NCBI GenBank assembly: GCA_023014485.1
Contig: JAJOZX010005624.1
Span: forward strand, 124,001 to 188,000
DNA: 64,000 nucleotides
Direction: 5' to 3'
DNA from: Bathynomus jamesi
Taxonomy: Eukaryota > Arthropoda > Malacostraca > Isopoda > Cirolanidae
Shown here: positions 1 through 11,831 of the stretch, one piece after another
How positions within the stretch are numbered: the stretch's first letter is position 1
Layout: every line of letters begins with the position of its first letter
Translations under genes and position numbers: made by a program
Notes under the pieces: model-generated
What the model saw: only the letters and a program-made list of their open reading frames with translations
What the model was told of the DNA's origin: nothing
The model's database searches: none

Positions 1-184
1 TCCTTTGCGAATGACACAAAGATCAGTAGAAAAATAAGAAACCCAGAAGACATAGGATCTCTACAAACCAATATAAACAAAATCTACGAGTGGATGGGAA
101 ACAACAATATGAAGTTTAACATCGAGAAATTTCAGCTATTACATTACAGGAAAAAAGAAGACCTAAAATCTATGGAATATTATA

Positions 185-681
185 CAGCCATCCCCCGTTT
201 AACAACCGGGTTCCATTCCGATGACCAGGTCAGTAAATGAAATGGTCGGTAAACGAAAGCCTTGTTTTACGGCTTTGGTACTGCTTCTTTTTCTTCTTTT
301 CTTTCTTCTTCCTCCAAATGCTGTTGTTCTTCCAACTCTATCAGCTCTTCGTTTGTCAGCTCTCCATCTTGGTATTCCACTAAGTTTTCCACATCTTCCA
401 CTTCTACTTCTAAATTGAGGGTATTGGCAAGTAACACTATTTTTCTATTAATTTCATCAACATTTTCAAACTTATCGAAGCCTTCGAAATTACCCACAGA
501 TCGTTTTAGGCACTTCTTCCAAATGCCTTTCATACACTTCGCAGTAACATCCTCCCAAGCAGTTGCAATGTTTTTTATACAATGCAAAACATTGTATGAT
601 TTCCAAAAATTGGTACGATCAGTCGCGGTTGTATCCGCGGGTGGTTGATAAACGAGTAGGTCATTAACCGGGGGATGGCTG
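185..681 (-). mobile_element. Tigger/pogo-type deletion derivative nested in LINE
   Basis: Terminal inverted repeats 'cagccatcccccg' at 185 and its complement ending at 681 are flanked by TA on both sides (183-184, 682-683), the target duplication of the Tc1/mariner/pogo group. Interior minus-strand coding is the C-terminal end of a Tigger transposase. At 497 bp it lacks most of the transposase, so it is non-autonomous. It splits the LINE reading frame exactly, hence it is younger than the LINE copy. Confidence 0.85.
267..650 (-). pseudogene. Tigger-like transposase C-terminal fragment
   Basis: Minus-strand open frame with 'AWEDVTAKCMKGIWKK' and, further on, 'DGELTNEELIELEEQ' followed by a Glu/Lys-rich end. 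This is the region after the DDE core in TIGD1-like transposases of arthropods. DDE residues are absent. Only about 125 residues belong to the element; the upstream part of the open frame (to 821) runs into LINE sequence and is chance. Confidence 0.75.
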
Positions 682-1475
682 TACCCCAAATGGACAGGAG
701 ATTCAGAGAAATTCCAGAGCAAAAGATTTAGGGGTTGTAATGACAGATGATGTGAAATTTGAAACACAAAATAAGATAGCAGTAAACAGAGCAAAGAGAA
801 TAACGGGTCAGATATTGACAACCTTTAAACGAAGGGATAGGAATGTAATGATTCCTCTACTGAAAACCCTGATAATACCCAAATTGGAATACTGCTCGGT
901 CCTAACATCCCCATATAAAAAAGAAGACATTAGATAGCTGGAGGGATCCAAAGAAGCTTCACAGCCAAGATCAATGGGTGCAAAGAACTAAATTACTGGG
1001 AAAGGTTATGAGAACTAGACCTATATTCACTGGAAGGAGAGGAGAGAGAGATATACCATTATTTACACTTTGAAAATAATGGAGAAACTAGTCCCTAATC
1101 TTACTCTGAATCCCATAACTCCCCAAACAACGATGGAAAGTAGAAGCGGCAGACTGTGTCATATTCCCAAATTGAAGGCAAGACAGGGAACATCTTAACC
1201 CTGAAAGAAAATAGTTTTGTAGTGAGAGGAGCAAAAACTGTTTAATCAGTTGCCCAAAGACTTAAGAAACATGAAGGGAGTTGCAGTGGAAATCTTCAAA
1301 AGAAGACTAGATGCCTGGCTCAGAACAATCCCCGATGAGCTGGGCGTACCTGGCTATGTGAGGTGGAGAGTGCAAGAATCCAACTCACTACTTCACCAGG
1401 CCAACTCAAGAGGAGGGGTGACAAGCTTGACCTTCACAAAATGAGAGATCATCGCGCAGAACCTTGGTAAGGTGT

Positions 1476-1801
1476 GTGTGTGTGTATATATTATATTAGC
1501 TATTGAGTAAAATTTCAGAATCCAGAGACAGAGTCCATAATTATTAACTGAACCTAACTTAGTGTATTAGAATGCTGTTAATTCTGAACTGCACCTGGAT
1601 TTTGGAATCTTGCCTATTATTAGAATAAGGGGTGAATATGAGAACTTGGATGGAAATTTAACAGATCTTGGCACCATAAATTTGTATAAAAATGCGAAGT
1701 TTTAGATTGTGGCACTATCCTAAATTTGAGTTAAGTATCTAATTTTAGATGTGCAATTCTACAAGTAAGGTAAATATCCCAATCTCTAGCTATATTTAGT
1801 T
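1476..1801. other. Unassigned AT-rich DNA with a dispersed motif
   Basis: No coding signal. It contains one copy of 'ccagagacagagtccataa' near 1522, a motif that recurs at 1818 and, inverted, at 1891 and 39243, so it is probably a scrap of a dispersed short repeat. Confidence 0.4.
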
Positions 1802-1935
1802 GGTGAAACTTTATTATCCAGACAGAGTCCATAACAGCTTGTTAATATATTAAATTAAGTTAGGTTAGTAATTAGGTCCCTATGGACTCTGTCTCTGAAT
1901 ACTGTCTGCATAGTAAAGTTTTGCTATTTGGTTAT
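1802..1935. repeat. Short fold-back element
   Basis: Left arm 'cagacagagtccataa' (from about 1818) and right arm 'ctatggactctgtctctg' (to about 1907) are inverted relative to each other around a core with 'taagttaggttag'. Outer parts also pair (gtgaaactttatta / tagtaaagttttgc). Non-coding. Confidence 0.5.
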
Positions 1936-2908
1936 AGAAAGTAAAATAAAGTATTAGCCAATGCTGTTGATACCACATTTTGGTAAGCTTTAAAATCTGG
2001 CTGCCATACTCACCCAACATTTCGTACTAGATGTAGGACCTCTCAACCATGAGAGTCACCATTTCATAAAAATTTCTCCCAACTAAAGTTATAGTTATTG
2101 AATTGACATATTTCAAAGCTTTCATGTAGGTACGGTATCCATTCTTCAAGTAAATTAATCATATTCTATTCCTTTTGTTTTTGACATTCCTTTATAAATT
2201 TCAGTTATATTCAGTTTAAGGCAATTGGCAGCTAAAACCTTTAGAATTCTCTTTCTGGGTTAAATTGGCTAAAATTATTTTTCATATATGACCTATAATA
2301 ACTAGGACCCTATTTTTAATATTGAGAAAATGTATATTTTTAAAAGTTTTCTTGATAAAATTATTTTTATTTGTAGACCTTTAAATTATGAATATTTCCC
2401 TACTGCTTCAAGACTTAAAATATTGGGCCAATTTATAGGTATTAAGAAATTAAAAAAAAAAAATTTATGAATGACCAAACTTAAACGTATGTACCGTACT
2501 AATAAATAAAAAGTAGAAATGTCTAGCAGCCTGACCTTGGGATATATATATATAATATGTGGTTTTTCTTTCTAGGAAAAAAGGTACCAGCACTCGGATT
2601 TGACAGACTCCTAAGGGGGGGTGGAATAATGGATTTTTAAATTTTTTTTGAAAAAGTACCAGCACAGTGTAGTGGGTACCACCAGAAAAAAACAAAATAT
2701 ATATATCACAGCTTAAATTAGTTGTGAAGATATTGACTTCTTGTTTTATTAGCGTGTCTAACAACTTGTAATAAGTTTTGTAAAGCACTATGAAATAGGG
2801 TGAAAATAAAAATATTTTTAAAATTGTATTAGGTTTTAAATAGAATAAATATCTCGGTACCGACTTAAAAATAAGATCATTTAAATACAGATCAGGCTAA
2901 CCTACATG
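1936..2908. other. Unassigned AT-rich intergenic or intronic DNA
   Basis: No reading frame worth calling on either strand. A direct repeat 'aaaagtaccagcac'-like occurs twice at about 2580 and 2650, bounded by short TA tracts (2540, 2698), perhaps the rest of a small mobile repeat. It may be an early intron of the PTAR1 gene, but no exon was found in it. Confidence 0.4.
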
Positions 2909-2918
2909 ACCAATCACT

Positions 2919-3673
2919 AATGTAAAATTCTCTGGAATAATCTTTAGGAGAATATTCTCCTAACTGAGAATTTTTGAGAATTTTCTTTTTTAGAACATCT
3001 GAAGGGTTTTTCAACTATTCCGATACAACTTAACTTCAGTTCCTGTCAAAATGGAGAAATTCTAAGTCAGAAGTGAATGATAGGATGAGTGAAGAAATAA
3101 ATAAATTAACTAATGCAGGAAATTTATTGAATCATTGTATAAAGACTGTGTTTCAATTCAAAGTACAGTATTTACCAGGGATGGCAGTGATTAAATCAAA
3201 ATGATTTAATCACCTGATTAAATCAATTGATTTTTTTTATTTTTTCAAAATTATATAGAAATTAATAAAATATATCAGACAAAACACTTTAGAAATAAAT
3301 AAAAATATCCCTTGTAGCTAATAATTAAGTGTTCAATTTCAGTTTTTCAGTATAATAGCTTTTTTTATTTGATTTTTTCAAAATTATATAGAAATTAATA
3401 AAATATATCTCAAGACACTGAAAACAAAAAAATACCCATTGTAATTGTGTTCAACTAACCAAGGAAACAATTTGCCATCCTTTATATACTATTTTCTCCC
3501 AATTCCAGAGTATTCTAGAAAGTTCCATAAGGTTCTGAAATATTCTAGAATTCTCTAAAAAGCTGCAAAACAATCTAAAATGTTTTAAAACTAAGAAAAA
3601 AGAAAATTCTCGAATATTCTCAGCAAATAATATTTTGGAGAATATTCTCAGAATATTCTCGCCTCGCATCACT
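2919..3673. repeat. 755 bp segment between 10 bp direct repeats
   Basis: ACCAATCACT occurs at 2909-2918 and 3674-3683. Between them both ends are rich in gaatattctc / gagaatattc palindromes (2945-2990 and 3600-3660). Inside is a tandem duplication of about 45 bp ('ttcaaaattatatagaaatt' at 3245 and 3377). This looks like an insertion with target duplication, but no terminal inverted repeat is clear and no protein is encoded. Confidence 0.35.
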
Positions 3674-4001
3674 ACCAATCACTGATCATAATCGTGAAAT
3701 GCTACTTATGAGTTCAAATCAGGATATGCTTAGTTTTGCTTACCAGCGCCAGTTATATTTATACACATACAGTTTCAGAAAAAAGTTCACATAGAAACAA
3801 AACTTAGAAACAATAAAAAATTAATCATTAATAATTGGGTATTTAATTAAAATAAAATAAAATATCCAAAGAAAGCGATTAGTAATTTCTTAGGATTTTT
3901 AGGAATTTGTTTCACAGTGAACTTTTTTAAAAACTGTATGTATGGTACATACATAATCTAGAAACCCATTACAGCACTGAAGACAAATAAGTTATATATA
4001 T

Positions 4002-6777
4002 TAGACTGGTCCAAAAACCAAATTTTTTAAATCATAACATGGTACCTCAAATTATTGTGAACCTTTATAAGAATAACTTCTGACAAAAATATCAGCTCAT
4101 TTAAAGTATATTTAGGGGTGCTGCACTACTGTCAAAAATATCAGAAATAAAAAAAAATTTAGTAATATTATATGGATTGTGTAGTAGTTATCTTCTGTAG
4201 GTATGTTACTTGTGTTGTTGAGATGATAGCATCATAGCAGTGTAGGAGTGTGTCAAATGGCATCATGCACAAACAGGATGTAAAATATGGCAAGTTCAGT
4301 AGTGACTAGAAAATCAACAGAAATGTGGCTTATTGGACAAACAATTGAGACAATATGTGGAAGAAAGCTACCATCCTATGGTGACATTCTGCGGCTTATT
4401 TTTCATCATCTACATGCCAAAAAGACATTGAAAGATGCATCTAAAGCTGTTTGCGCTGAAGTATTGAAATTTTGGGAGATGGTAAATATACCAATTGCTG
4501 ACTATCGCAATGTTATGAAAAAAGTAGAAAAGGAGTATTTTAATTATAGAGGACTTCAAAAATCTAAATCTAGACATTCACAGACACAAATAGATAAAGA
4601 AACTTCTTTTCAAGAATGTTTGGACAATTTATTCGATATCACCCATGCCAATGCTCTGCAAAAAATGACTAGAAGAAGACAGAGCTTTTCTACAAGCTAA
4701 ATGAGAGAAGGGGAGGGGAGGAGAGGCTACATTAGGAAGTGTGGACAAAATATGTGCTCTCAAACAATCTAAGAGAAGATCTAGAGATGAAGCATTTCAA
4801 CGCCAAGTTAAGAAAGAAACTATGAGAAAGAAAATGAACACAACAGTGACTCAATTTTCGTCACATAGTAGTTCCTCCAAGGAAGAGCCAAGTACATCAA
4901 GTACACCAGTCACCATAAAGAAGGAGAAACTTGGTAGTCATAAACCAGCAATGGTTGTATCAACAGAATTAGCAATGACACTGGACAGAAACAAATTAAG
5001 TGATCGCCAAGCAGTATCAGTAGCAGCAGCTACTGCATCTTCTCTTGGATATGAAGTTGATGATATTGTTCTGAGTAGAAGTTCAATACGGAGAAAATGA
5101 ATATCAGTTCATCAGCAAATTACGGATGACATCAAGCAATCATTTGAAACTGATATTCCTCTAACAGTTCATTGGGATGGAAAGCTTATCCAAGATCTTA
5201 CTGGTGATGATAGTGTGGATAAACTTCCAATTATTGTATCAGGCGGAGGAAAATCTAAGCTTCTCTCAGTACCTAAACTTAAATCTGGCACAGGAAAAAA
5301 TATTGCAGGTGCTGTGGTCGAAGCTTTGGATGACTGGGGGCTACGAGATTGTGTGCAGACAATGTGCTTTGACACAACTGCAAGCAACACTGGCAATAAA
5401 AAAGGAGCATGTACTCTTATTGAAAGCATACTTGAATGGCCTCTCCTCGGACTAGCTTGTTGACATCACATTCTCGAAATAGTAATAGCATCTGTCTTTC
5501 ACAAATGTCACGGCACTGCCACTGGTGGTCTGGATATCTTGTTATTTAAGCATCTTAAAACTAAATGGAGACTTTTGACACAAACAAGTTTGAAATTGTT
5601 CAAATCGATGTACCAAAAAGCCCAGTATAATTGAAAATTGCAAGCAACATTTGACTAAATTACAACCTTGAGCAGATTACCAAGAACTCTTAGATTTGAC
5701 AGTCATATACCTTGGAGATGTTCCTTTTGATGGCATTAAATTCCATCAACCCGGAGCATTGCACCGTGTGCGATGGATGGCACGAGTGATATATGCAATA
5801 AAAATTTGTCTTTTCCACAAACAAATGGAAGTCACTAGACGTGAACTAGAAGGGATGCAATGTTTTGCATTATATGCTGTTCGATGCTACGTAAATGAAT
5901 GGTTTTTAGCACCCATTGCTTCCTCTGCACCAGCTAATGACCTATCTCTTCTCAAGAAACTTCAATCCTACGATGATAAAGAAATATCTGTAGCTGCATC
6001 TAAAGCGCTCTCTCGCCATCTCTGGTATTTGAATGAAGAGCTCATTGGACTTTCTTTTTTTGATGAAGAAACATCACTGGAAGTCAAGCGAGAAATGGTG
6101 AAGGCACTGGATGTGAATGGCTCTCAAAATCCTCCTAAATGGATAAATTTGAATGTGAATGATCCTAAACTACAAGACAACACACTAGCTAGCTTCATCA
6201 GTTCAACAACTCGCAACTTCTTCACAAAATTAGCATTGCCAATGGACTTTTTGGACAGAGATCCTGCTGATTGGAACGCTAATGATGAATACAAAGCTGC
6301 TAGCAGTTATGTAAAAATATGAATGTTGTAAATGACAATGCTGAGACAGGTGTTGCTTTAATTAAGAACTTCAGTGGCCATCTTATGAAAAGTGAAGAAC
6401 AATAATATCTTGTACAAATTGTAGAGCAGCACCGTAAGCATTTTCCAAACGTAAAAAATCTACAATAAAAGAGGGACTTAGATAAAGGAAATAAATGGAA
6501 TTGAAACAAAATTAGAGGACTGGATTAAGCCTATAGGGGATACCACATTAAAAAAAATGCACCGATAATAGCTACCTCAGGGGTAAAAAATATTAATATA
6601 AATAATCTGATTGGAGAATAAAATAAAATGTTTGACCTCTGTGCAGCACCTCTAAATATATCTGATTTGCATTAAAATTGGTATTTATAATTCTTTAACC
6701 ATTCTTCACAATATCCAGGGGTACCATATCAAAAATAATAAGTTTGAAAATTCACCCTTATAGGTTGGACCAATCTA
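4002..6777 (+). mobile_element. hAT-like DNA transposon, copy A (decayed)
   Basis: Ends are inverted repeats 'tagactggtccaa' and the complement of 'tagattggtccaacc'. Both flanks read atatatat (3994-4001, 6778-6785), compatible with an 8 bp duplication in a TA tract. The 2.8 kb interior encodes a transposase related to copy B at 31448-34135. TIR shape (TAGnnTGGTCC), 8 bp target duplication and a CxxH motif after a D-rich motif recall hAT elements; assignment to that superfamily is inference. Confidence 0.75.
4287..6322 (+). pseudogene. Uncharacterised RNase H-fold-type transposase (copy A)
   Basis: Pieces at 4287-4700, 4741-5463 and 5696-6322 align in order with the copy B protein. Shared blocks: an N-terminal alpha-helical block ending near 'LDNLFDI'; a Lys/Ser-rich linker; 'NKLSDRQAVSVAAATA' with 'LSRSSIRR'; 'PLTVHWDGKL'; 'VPKLKSGTG'; 'CFDTTASNTG'; then a stop where copy B has Cys-Arg-His-His; and a C-terminal block 'GALHRVRWMARVIYAIKI'. 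Lesions: frameshift near 4700, TGA at 5098 and 5461 (the latter is CGA to TGA in the CRHH motif), frameshifts near 5640. Not functional. Known: D...C/DxxH order is shared by hAT, MULE and P-type transposases. Confidence 0.75.
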
Positions 6778-6785
6778 ATATATAT

Positions 6786-7005
6786 ATTATATAATATATC
6801 TTATGCTTCTTCTTATCTCTTGTGCCACATTTAGGTCCTACATAAAGTGCACACATTTGTTCACACTAATTATATCCTTCCATATTTTACTTGGTTACAT
6901 TTTATATAAATAATGTTAATAACTAGATAAATACTAAGTTACAAACACTTGCAAACTTATATTTTTCACTGAAATTAATCTGTTAAGCCATTTGGTACTT
7001 AAAAT
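6786..7005. other. Unassigned AT-rich spacer
   Basis: Short non-coding spacer between copy A and the hAT MITE. Nothing recognisable. Confidence 0.4.
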
Positions 7006-7494
7006 TAGGGATGCACCAGAACCAGAACTTTAAAAAAGTAACTGGTCAGTTACTCTTTTATAGCTCTATATAGGCCTAGTTATATTATGTAGGTGTACAT
7101 TTATTAATGTAGCTGTGGGATAATTTTTAGTGAATATGGTATATTATAAGAAGCTGGCAGCCCTGGGTGCTACTTAGAACAGTTTTTTTTTCAGATATCA
7201 TTTGAAGTTTAAAGTAAATTTTCTATAAAGTCTTTTTTAAATAATACATATAGAGCTCAGTTTTTATCATAATATTATCATTAGCCATTGACTAATACAG
7301 AAGCATTATGTCCTTTATTTGAAATTTCTTTTCTGTAGAAGATCAAGCTGATGAAGTTGCAGAATGCAAATTATGTGAAAAGGGCATGTAAGGAGGTGGG
7401 AAAAGGTTTTCTTCCTAAGTTCCAGTTGGTTATTTTTAAAAAGTTTCGGCCAGAACCAGAACTGCAAAAAAAATTGAGTTCCAGTGCATCCCTA
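7006..7494. mobile_element. hAT-family MITE with perfect 8 bp duplication
   Basis: Starts 'tagggatgcaccagaacc' and ends with the inverted form 'ccagtgcatcccta'. CTTAAAAT flanks it on both sides (6998-7005 and 7495-7502). A second inner inverted pair 'ccagaaccagaact' is present. A short plus-strand run near 7339 encodes 'EVAECKLCEKG', which resembles the start of a BED zinc finger. Non-autonomous, 489 bp. Confidence 0.85.
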
Positions 7495-7655
7495 CTTAAA
7501 ATGGCTTAGTTTATTGGTAAATTGTGAGTTATTTTGATACTTTGTAAAAAATAGACTATAAAACTATCACATAAAAGTTAAAAAGTTATTTAAATTACTT
7601 ACATGTGGAGGAAAGAAACAATTTGCAGAATTGTAAATTCTCTTTTTATTTGCAG

Positions 7656-7812
7656 AGATGAATTTGATATATTCATTCATTGGGAGAAGTAAACAAATCT
7701 CCTGTGGTTCATGTTGATCACAAGCTTGCATTGGAATCTTGGTGTGTTAAATATGTCTACAAGTATGCTTACTCATCTATTTTGCATTACCATAATACTG
7801 GAGGGTATGAAT
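7656..7812 (+). CDS. PTAR1: PTAR1 homologue, upstream exon (with frame break)
   Basis: Exon of a protein prenyltransferase alpha-subunit repeat-containing protein 1 homologue. Acceptor: 'tctttttatttgcag' ending at 7655. Donor: 'gaat/gtaagt' at 7812. The frame beginning RDEFDIFIHWE (7654 on) and the frame carrying 'NKSPVVHVDHKLALESWCVK' (from 7692) match consecutive parts of the vertebrate PTAR1 N-terminus, but they are one base apart: a frame break lies between about 7684 and 7692. The exon ends in phase 1 and joins the exon at 12736 to make a Tyr codon, keeping the downstream frame. The break may be a sequencing indel, a polymorphism or gene decay. Earlier exons with the start codon were not found. 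Confidence 0.75.
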
Positions 7813-8482
7813 GTAAGTTGAGGATGACACAGTGCCACAGAATTTGTCTTCCAGAATTATACCTTTATATTTTTTATTTTCTAGCATTTTTATACCATAT
7901 TTAAAAATCTAAGTCGCATAAGAAAAGAAAGTAATAGGTCATTTACTTTTTATTTATTGAACATTGTTTGGTAAGTGCATCTGACCTAAAATCTCCTTGT
8001 TTAATCATTCTAAATAGTTTTAAATGATATATTCCTAAGGCTACTGTTTTTATATTTAGAAATATACTACAGCACCTGTATTTGAATGATTTAAACCATT
8101 ATTTATCCACAGCCTGTCACTGCACAAATTTGAAATTATTAGTGCTTTCATAGTTTCTATTCAAATTCAGTTAGTCAAATTTCAAAAAAGGTATAAAAAA
8201 TTAGTAATCAGTAATGATTGAATTTTGTTTATGGAATCTTATTACTGTCATTGAAAGAATAAAAAAAAAATCTAACAAAAAATGGAATATTATGAATTAG
8301 TAACTTTTTATGCTTTTCAGAAATTTTGTTTCCAGGTGAAATTCTTAATGTCATCTCATGCCATTATAGGTCTACAGTCTGTAGTGCCTAATGTATGGCA
8401 TACATGTTCCTTTCTTGATACTCGCTCAAAAATAAGGTTGGGGGCATTTTTACCAACAAATGTATTAATTCCCAATAAACTA
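7813..8482 (+). other. PTAR1 intron, left part
   Basis: Intronic by position between matching splice sites. AT-rich; no repeat or coding sequence recognised before the transposon end at 8483. Confidence 0.6.
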
Positions 8483-9544
8483 GGGGCATTCCAGTCACCA
8501 CTCCGACTCGGATTTTGATGAAAATTGACATATGGGGTTCTTCCGGGTGCTGATTTCACTGGTCAAAATAAGAGAGTTCTATGCCCCATAGTTTTTGAGA
8601 TATGGGCCCCACTTTACCACCTAACTTTAATGGGCAATAACTCCCAAACATCTTACTGTAGACCTATGAAACTATACATTTTTAGAATCAGCATGAAGAG
8701 ATCTATTAAATGATACCACATTCAAAATGTGTAGAACAAAAATGAAAATCCACCCCCCTAGGCAGTTAAATCCAAAAAAAATTTAATTTATTAAACTTCC
8801 ATTAATTGTTAAAAGATACAAACAAAAAAAGACGTGGGTATCAAGTTACAAGATATTTTAAAAATTATTGAAAAAATATGTACATTGTGAAATTTTGACA
8901 TTTTACATCTGCAGACTAAAATAGAGAACTAAATATATATTCACATGAATGAAAATAAAGAGCAAAAATACAAATTGAACACACATTATATCAAGTTGAT
9001 TCATAATTACATGAGTTTTTTCAACTCATTTTCTGTGAAAACATATTGAATACGCATTGTTCCTGGCTTTAAAGTTGGTGTGCTTAATAAACCTAAAATT
9101 TTTTCTCTTGATATGTGTCATGTATCTCTAATTTGTGGAAAGTAATAGTAAACACTATATCCTGATGGGTGCAAAAAGCTAACCTCAAAGTAATCAAATT
9201 CCTCATTATAGGAATGTACAAATCCCAACCATTTCTGATCATTTAAGTACAAACTATGTACTCTATTTTCGGATTAACTTCAACATTATCTTCATCCAGA
9301 AAAGCTTTGCTTATAATCCTCACCTCACTAACTTCATCAGAAGATAATTCAAATATTTTTGTTATTTGCATTAATAGGTACAAATCTGTGGAATTTTTGT
9401 GTTCCTGTTAGCCACATATAGCCACATACTTTTTTTCATATAGATCTGTCACTTAAAAATTTTTCCATAGCTTCAGTTTCTTCAGAATTTATTAAAAAAA
9501 AAAATTTATGCTGTCACTTATATTGTTTGAACAAAATTCAAACA

Positions 9545-11831
9545 ATGTCTTCTGGTGTTAATATTTGATTTGCGAATGTTCTCTGCATACTCGCTCTGGC
9601 TACAGATCTTTTCACTGTACCCCCAATCCCATCACAAGTGCTCTTACCATGGCTTGTGGCAAAGAAATGCCACTCACATTCCAGCCCAAAATCTTCATGT
9701 TTACAAATGTTAACAAAGTTGAAACGATTCTTATATTGTCCTGCACATCCATCAGTAAAATAATGTAATGAAGGTGGGATTTTCTAATAATAGGTATGAG
9801 TGTATTTAAAAAAAGTGTAAACCATTGTAGTGTTATGTTTTGTATTTGGAGATAAAAAACAATAACTTGAATGTTTTGTTTCATTACTTTCTGGTTCCTT
9901 ACAATATAACACAAAGGGATGCATTGGGTATTTTCCCAATGAAAACCTTGGGCTGCATCCTGTACTACAAATGAGTAGTTTTCTGAAAAGTCACCAAGAA
10001 CTACAGCTGTATGGCTATTTAAATTATTATTCAAGTTTTTTAGAAATGCACTCTGATTCTTTGCTATAAAGTGATGTGATGATTTGTCAATTTGACAATT
10101 TTTGTGCTTAATGAATTTATAAAATCATCTACAGATTCTGTTTTTTCAACCATATTGCATCGATCTGCAGTAACCCATTGTTTATATTTTATTTCCTCAC
10201 ATTCAGGATCGTTAACACTGAAAAGTGAGCAAAAAATTCTTAATACATCATTCTTTTGGACAGAGATTACATATTTGCATCATGCAATTCCTGTTGTTGA
10301 CATCACACACTGCTTTCTCCATAAGAGTTGTGTATTCCAACCCTTTGACACACAAAGCTGAGAATTGTATTTTGGCATTCTGGTGGTATGTACAATTGTA
10401 CATACACACACACACACACACACACAATGGGTACCAGCAGCTCCAGCTAAAACACAATGTCTGGGGCAAAGGCTGGCAAAACTAGAGAAGCCAATTTGGG
10501 GACTATGTGGATTATTTTTATAGAGACTAAAAGCTTCTTTCAGATTCATTAACACTTTCATTTCTGATACTCAGGCAGTCTTTTGTACCTGGGCACAAAT
10601 GACTAATTTCATCTGATTCAAAAAATTTCTGAACAGAATCTTTAGTACCTGAGAGTTATTACTTTTCCTTTTGACATGGGTTCAATTTCAGGAATAATTC
10701 CAAGTCTTTGTTTTATATTTCTGCTTTTCTTAACTAAATATTCAGTTGTCTGAAATAGATTTATAGTTTTTTATATGGTAAATAGAGGTAATATCAATAT
10801 TTTGAGTTTCCTCTCATAACTCAGTAGAATGGAAAGCTTCAACCAGTTCATTTGAGATGAATCATTGACCCGAAACAAATTCATCAACATATAATAGCTA
10901 TAAACAAAACATTACATGTGCATATTAAATTTTTTGGATTATAATATTGATTTCAAGTGTAACAAAATGAGCATTCTTTGAGATAGTCAAATTAAACCAA
11001 AAAATATTTTGTGGCCAAATGATTTAATGGGCCCATTGATCGCCAATCTTTAGGGAGTTGTGCTTCTAGTTTCTACTATCAAAGGTGAATACCTACATTT
11101 TGTTTTCATGCTTCAGTTTAGGTATATTCCTACTTAATAATAGCGTATCATTTTAAAATTCATACCTTTGAGTTTCATGATCCAACTTTGTAGCTTTTGC
11201 TGGGCTTGGGATCTCAATTTCTAAACTTGTTTCTAGCTTTCGTTTTAAAGAACAATGTGCTTTTTCTATTGTTTGAATAGCTTTTGCTTCTTTTTTTTTG
11301 AGGAACCCAAACCATCTGAAATTTTTGAATTAATAAATATTTGACTCCATTTGATATATATGGACAATAATAATTAATATGTCAACATATTAATTTCATT
11401 AAGTTTTTCAGCAACTGCTGAAAAACTGTCTTGAAAGTAAATGCATTATAAATAATAAATAATATAAATAAAAAAATTATAAATATAAAAAGTACCTAAC
11501 ATTAAATATTTACGCTTCTTCACTGGAGTCACAGCAAGACTTTCTAGAACTTGAGAAACCTCTTCTTTCGCATTACTTAGATATATTTTGATCATATTCA
11601 TTGCTTTCTGAAATAACATTCTCAAAAGACTGATTGTGATCAGACTTCACTTTGTGATGTTGATAGCAACTCTGGTCTCTGGGTCAATAATTTTCTACAG
11701 TTGCTACATAGTACAGTATTCCTTTGTAGTTTCCATTTACATCGATCATAAAGTGATTGGCTGATGGTTCTTATATCCTTGTATATCTTTTTCTTATGTT
11801 TTTGTAAAGGATCATCACAGTATCTAACCAT
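9545..11831 (-). pseudogene. Transposase-like protein of the long-TIR element, fragmented
   Basis: Minus-strand pieces in order: a Cys motif block 'CDDPLQKHKKKI' with 'LCSNCRKLL' (11831-11640); a spacer region interrupted by a (CA)n microsatellite at 10401-10424; 'VVLGDFSENYSFVVQD' and 'AAQGFHWENTQC' (10034-9930); then, after frameshifts, 'DGCAGQYKNRFNF' and 'ECEWHFFATSHGK' with 'CDGIGGTVKR' (about 9770-9600). I recognise this order from uncharacterised proteins repeated in arthropod and cnidarian genomes, which supports a transposase, but I cannot assign a superfamily. Several frameshifts make it inactive. Confidence 0.65.
10400..10425. repeat. (CA)n microsatellite
   Basis: About 12 CA units inside the transposase remnant; it makes short spurious open frames on both strands. 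Confidence 0.9.

Larger units (their letters stand above)
1..1444 (+). pseudogene. LINE reverse transcriptase C-terminal part, decayed
   Basis: The frame opens inside the RT palm. The catalytic FADD box seen in the second LINE copy reads FAND here (aat for gat), so a catalytic Asp is lost. The reading continues to about 184, is interrupted by the inserted element, resumes at about 684 through the 'IPKLEYCSVL' segment at 740-937, then passes frameshifts and stops between 937 and 1250. The last stretch at 1250-1444 has 'FKRRLDAWLRTIPDE', the usual C-terminus of this LINE. It cannot make an active protein. Homology to the copy at 48-57 kb is seen directly. Confidence 0.85.
1..1475 (+). mobile_element. 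CR1/Jockey-like LINE, 3' portion (copy 1)
   Basis: Non-LTR retrotransposon entering from the left window edge. Its C-terminal half and 3' end closely match the LINE at 48160-57745: same RT palm, same post-RT region, same last codons and a 3' end near 'agcttgacctt' followed by a short 'ggtaaggt' tail instead of poly-A. It is interrupted at 185-681 by a Tigger derivative. The tail merges into a (GT)n/TA stretch near 1473. Strand and identity are clear from the protein; the exact family (CR1, Jockey or a neighbour) is inference. Confidence 0.85.

Noticed and set aside
5169..5455. Overlapping ORFs on both strands at 5.2-5.4 kb
   Set aside because: The plus frame carrying the DTTASNTG motif is the transposase of copy A; the others are shadows.
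10225..10561. Short ORFs around the (CA)n tract
   Set aside because: Produced by the dinucleotide repeat (HTHTHT, VCVCVC) in a decayed transposase.
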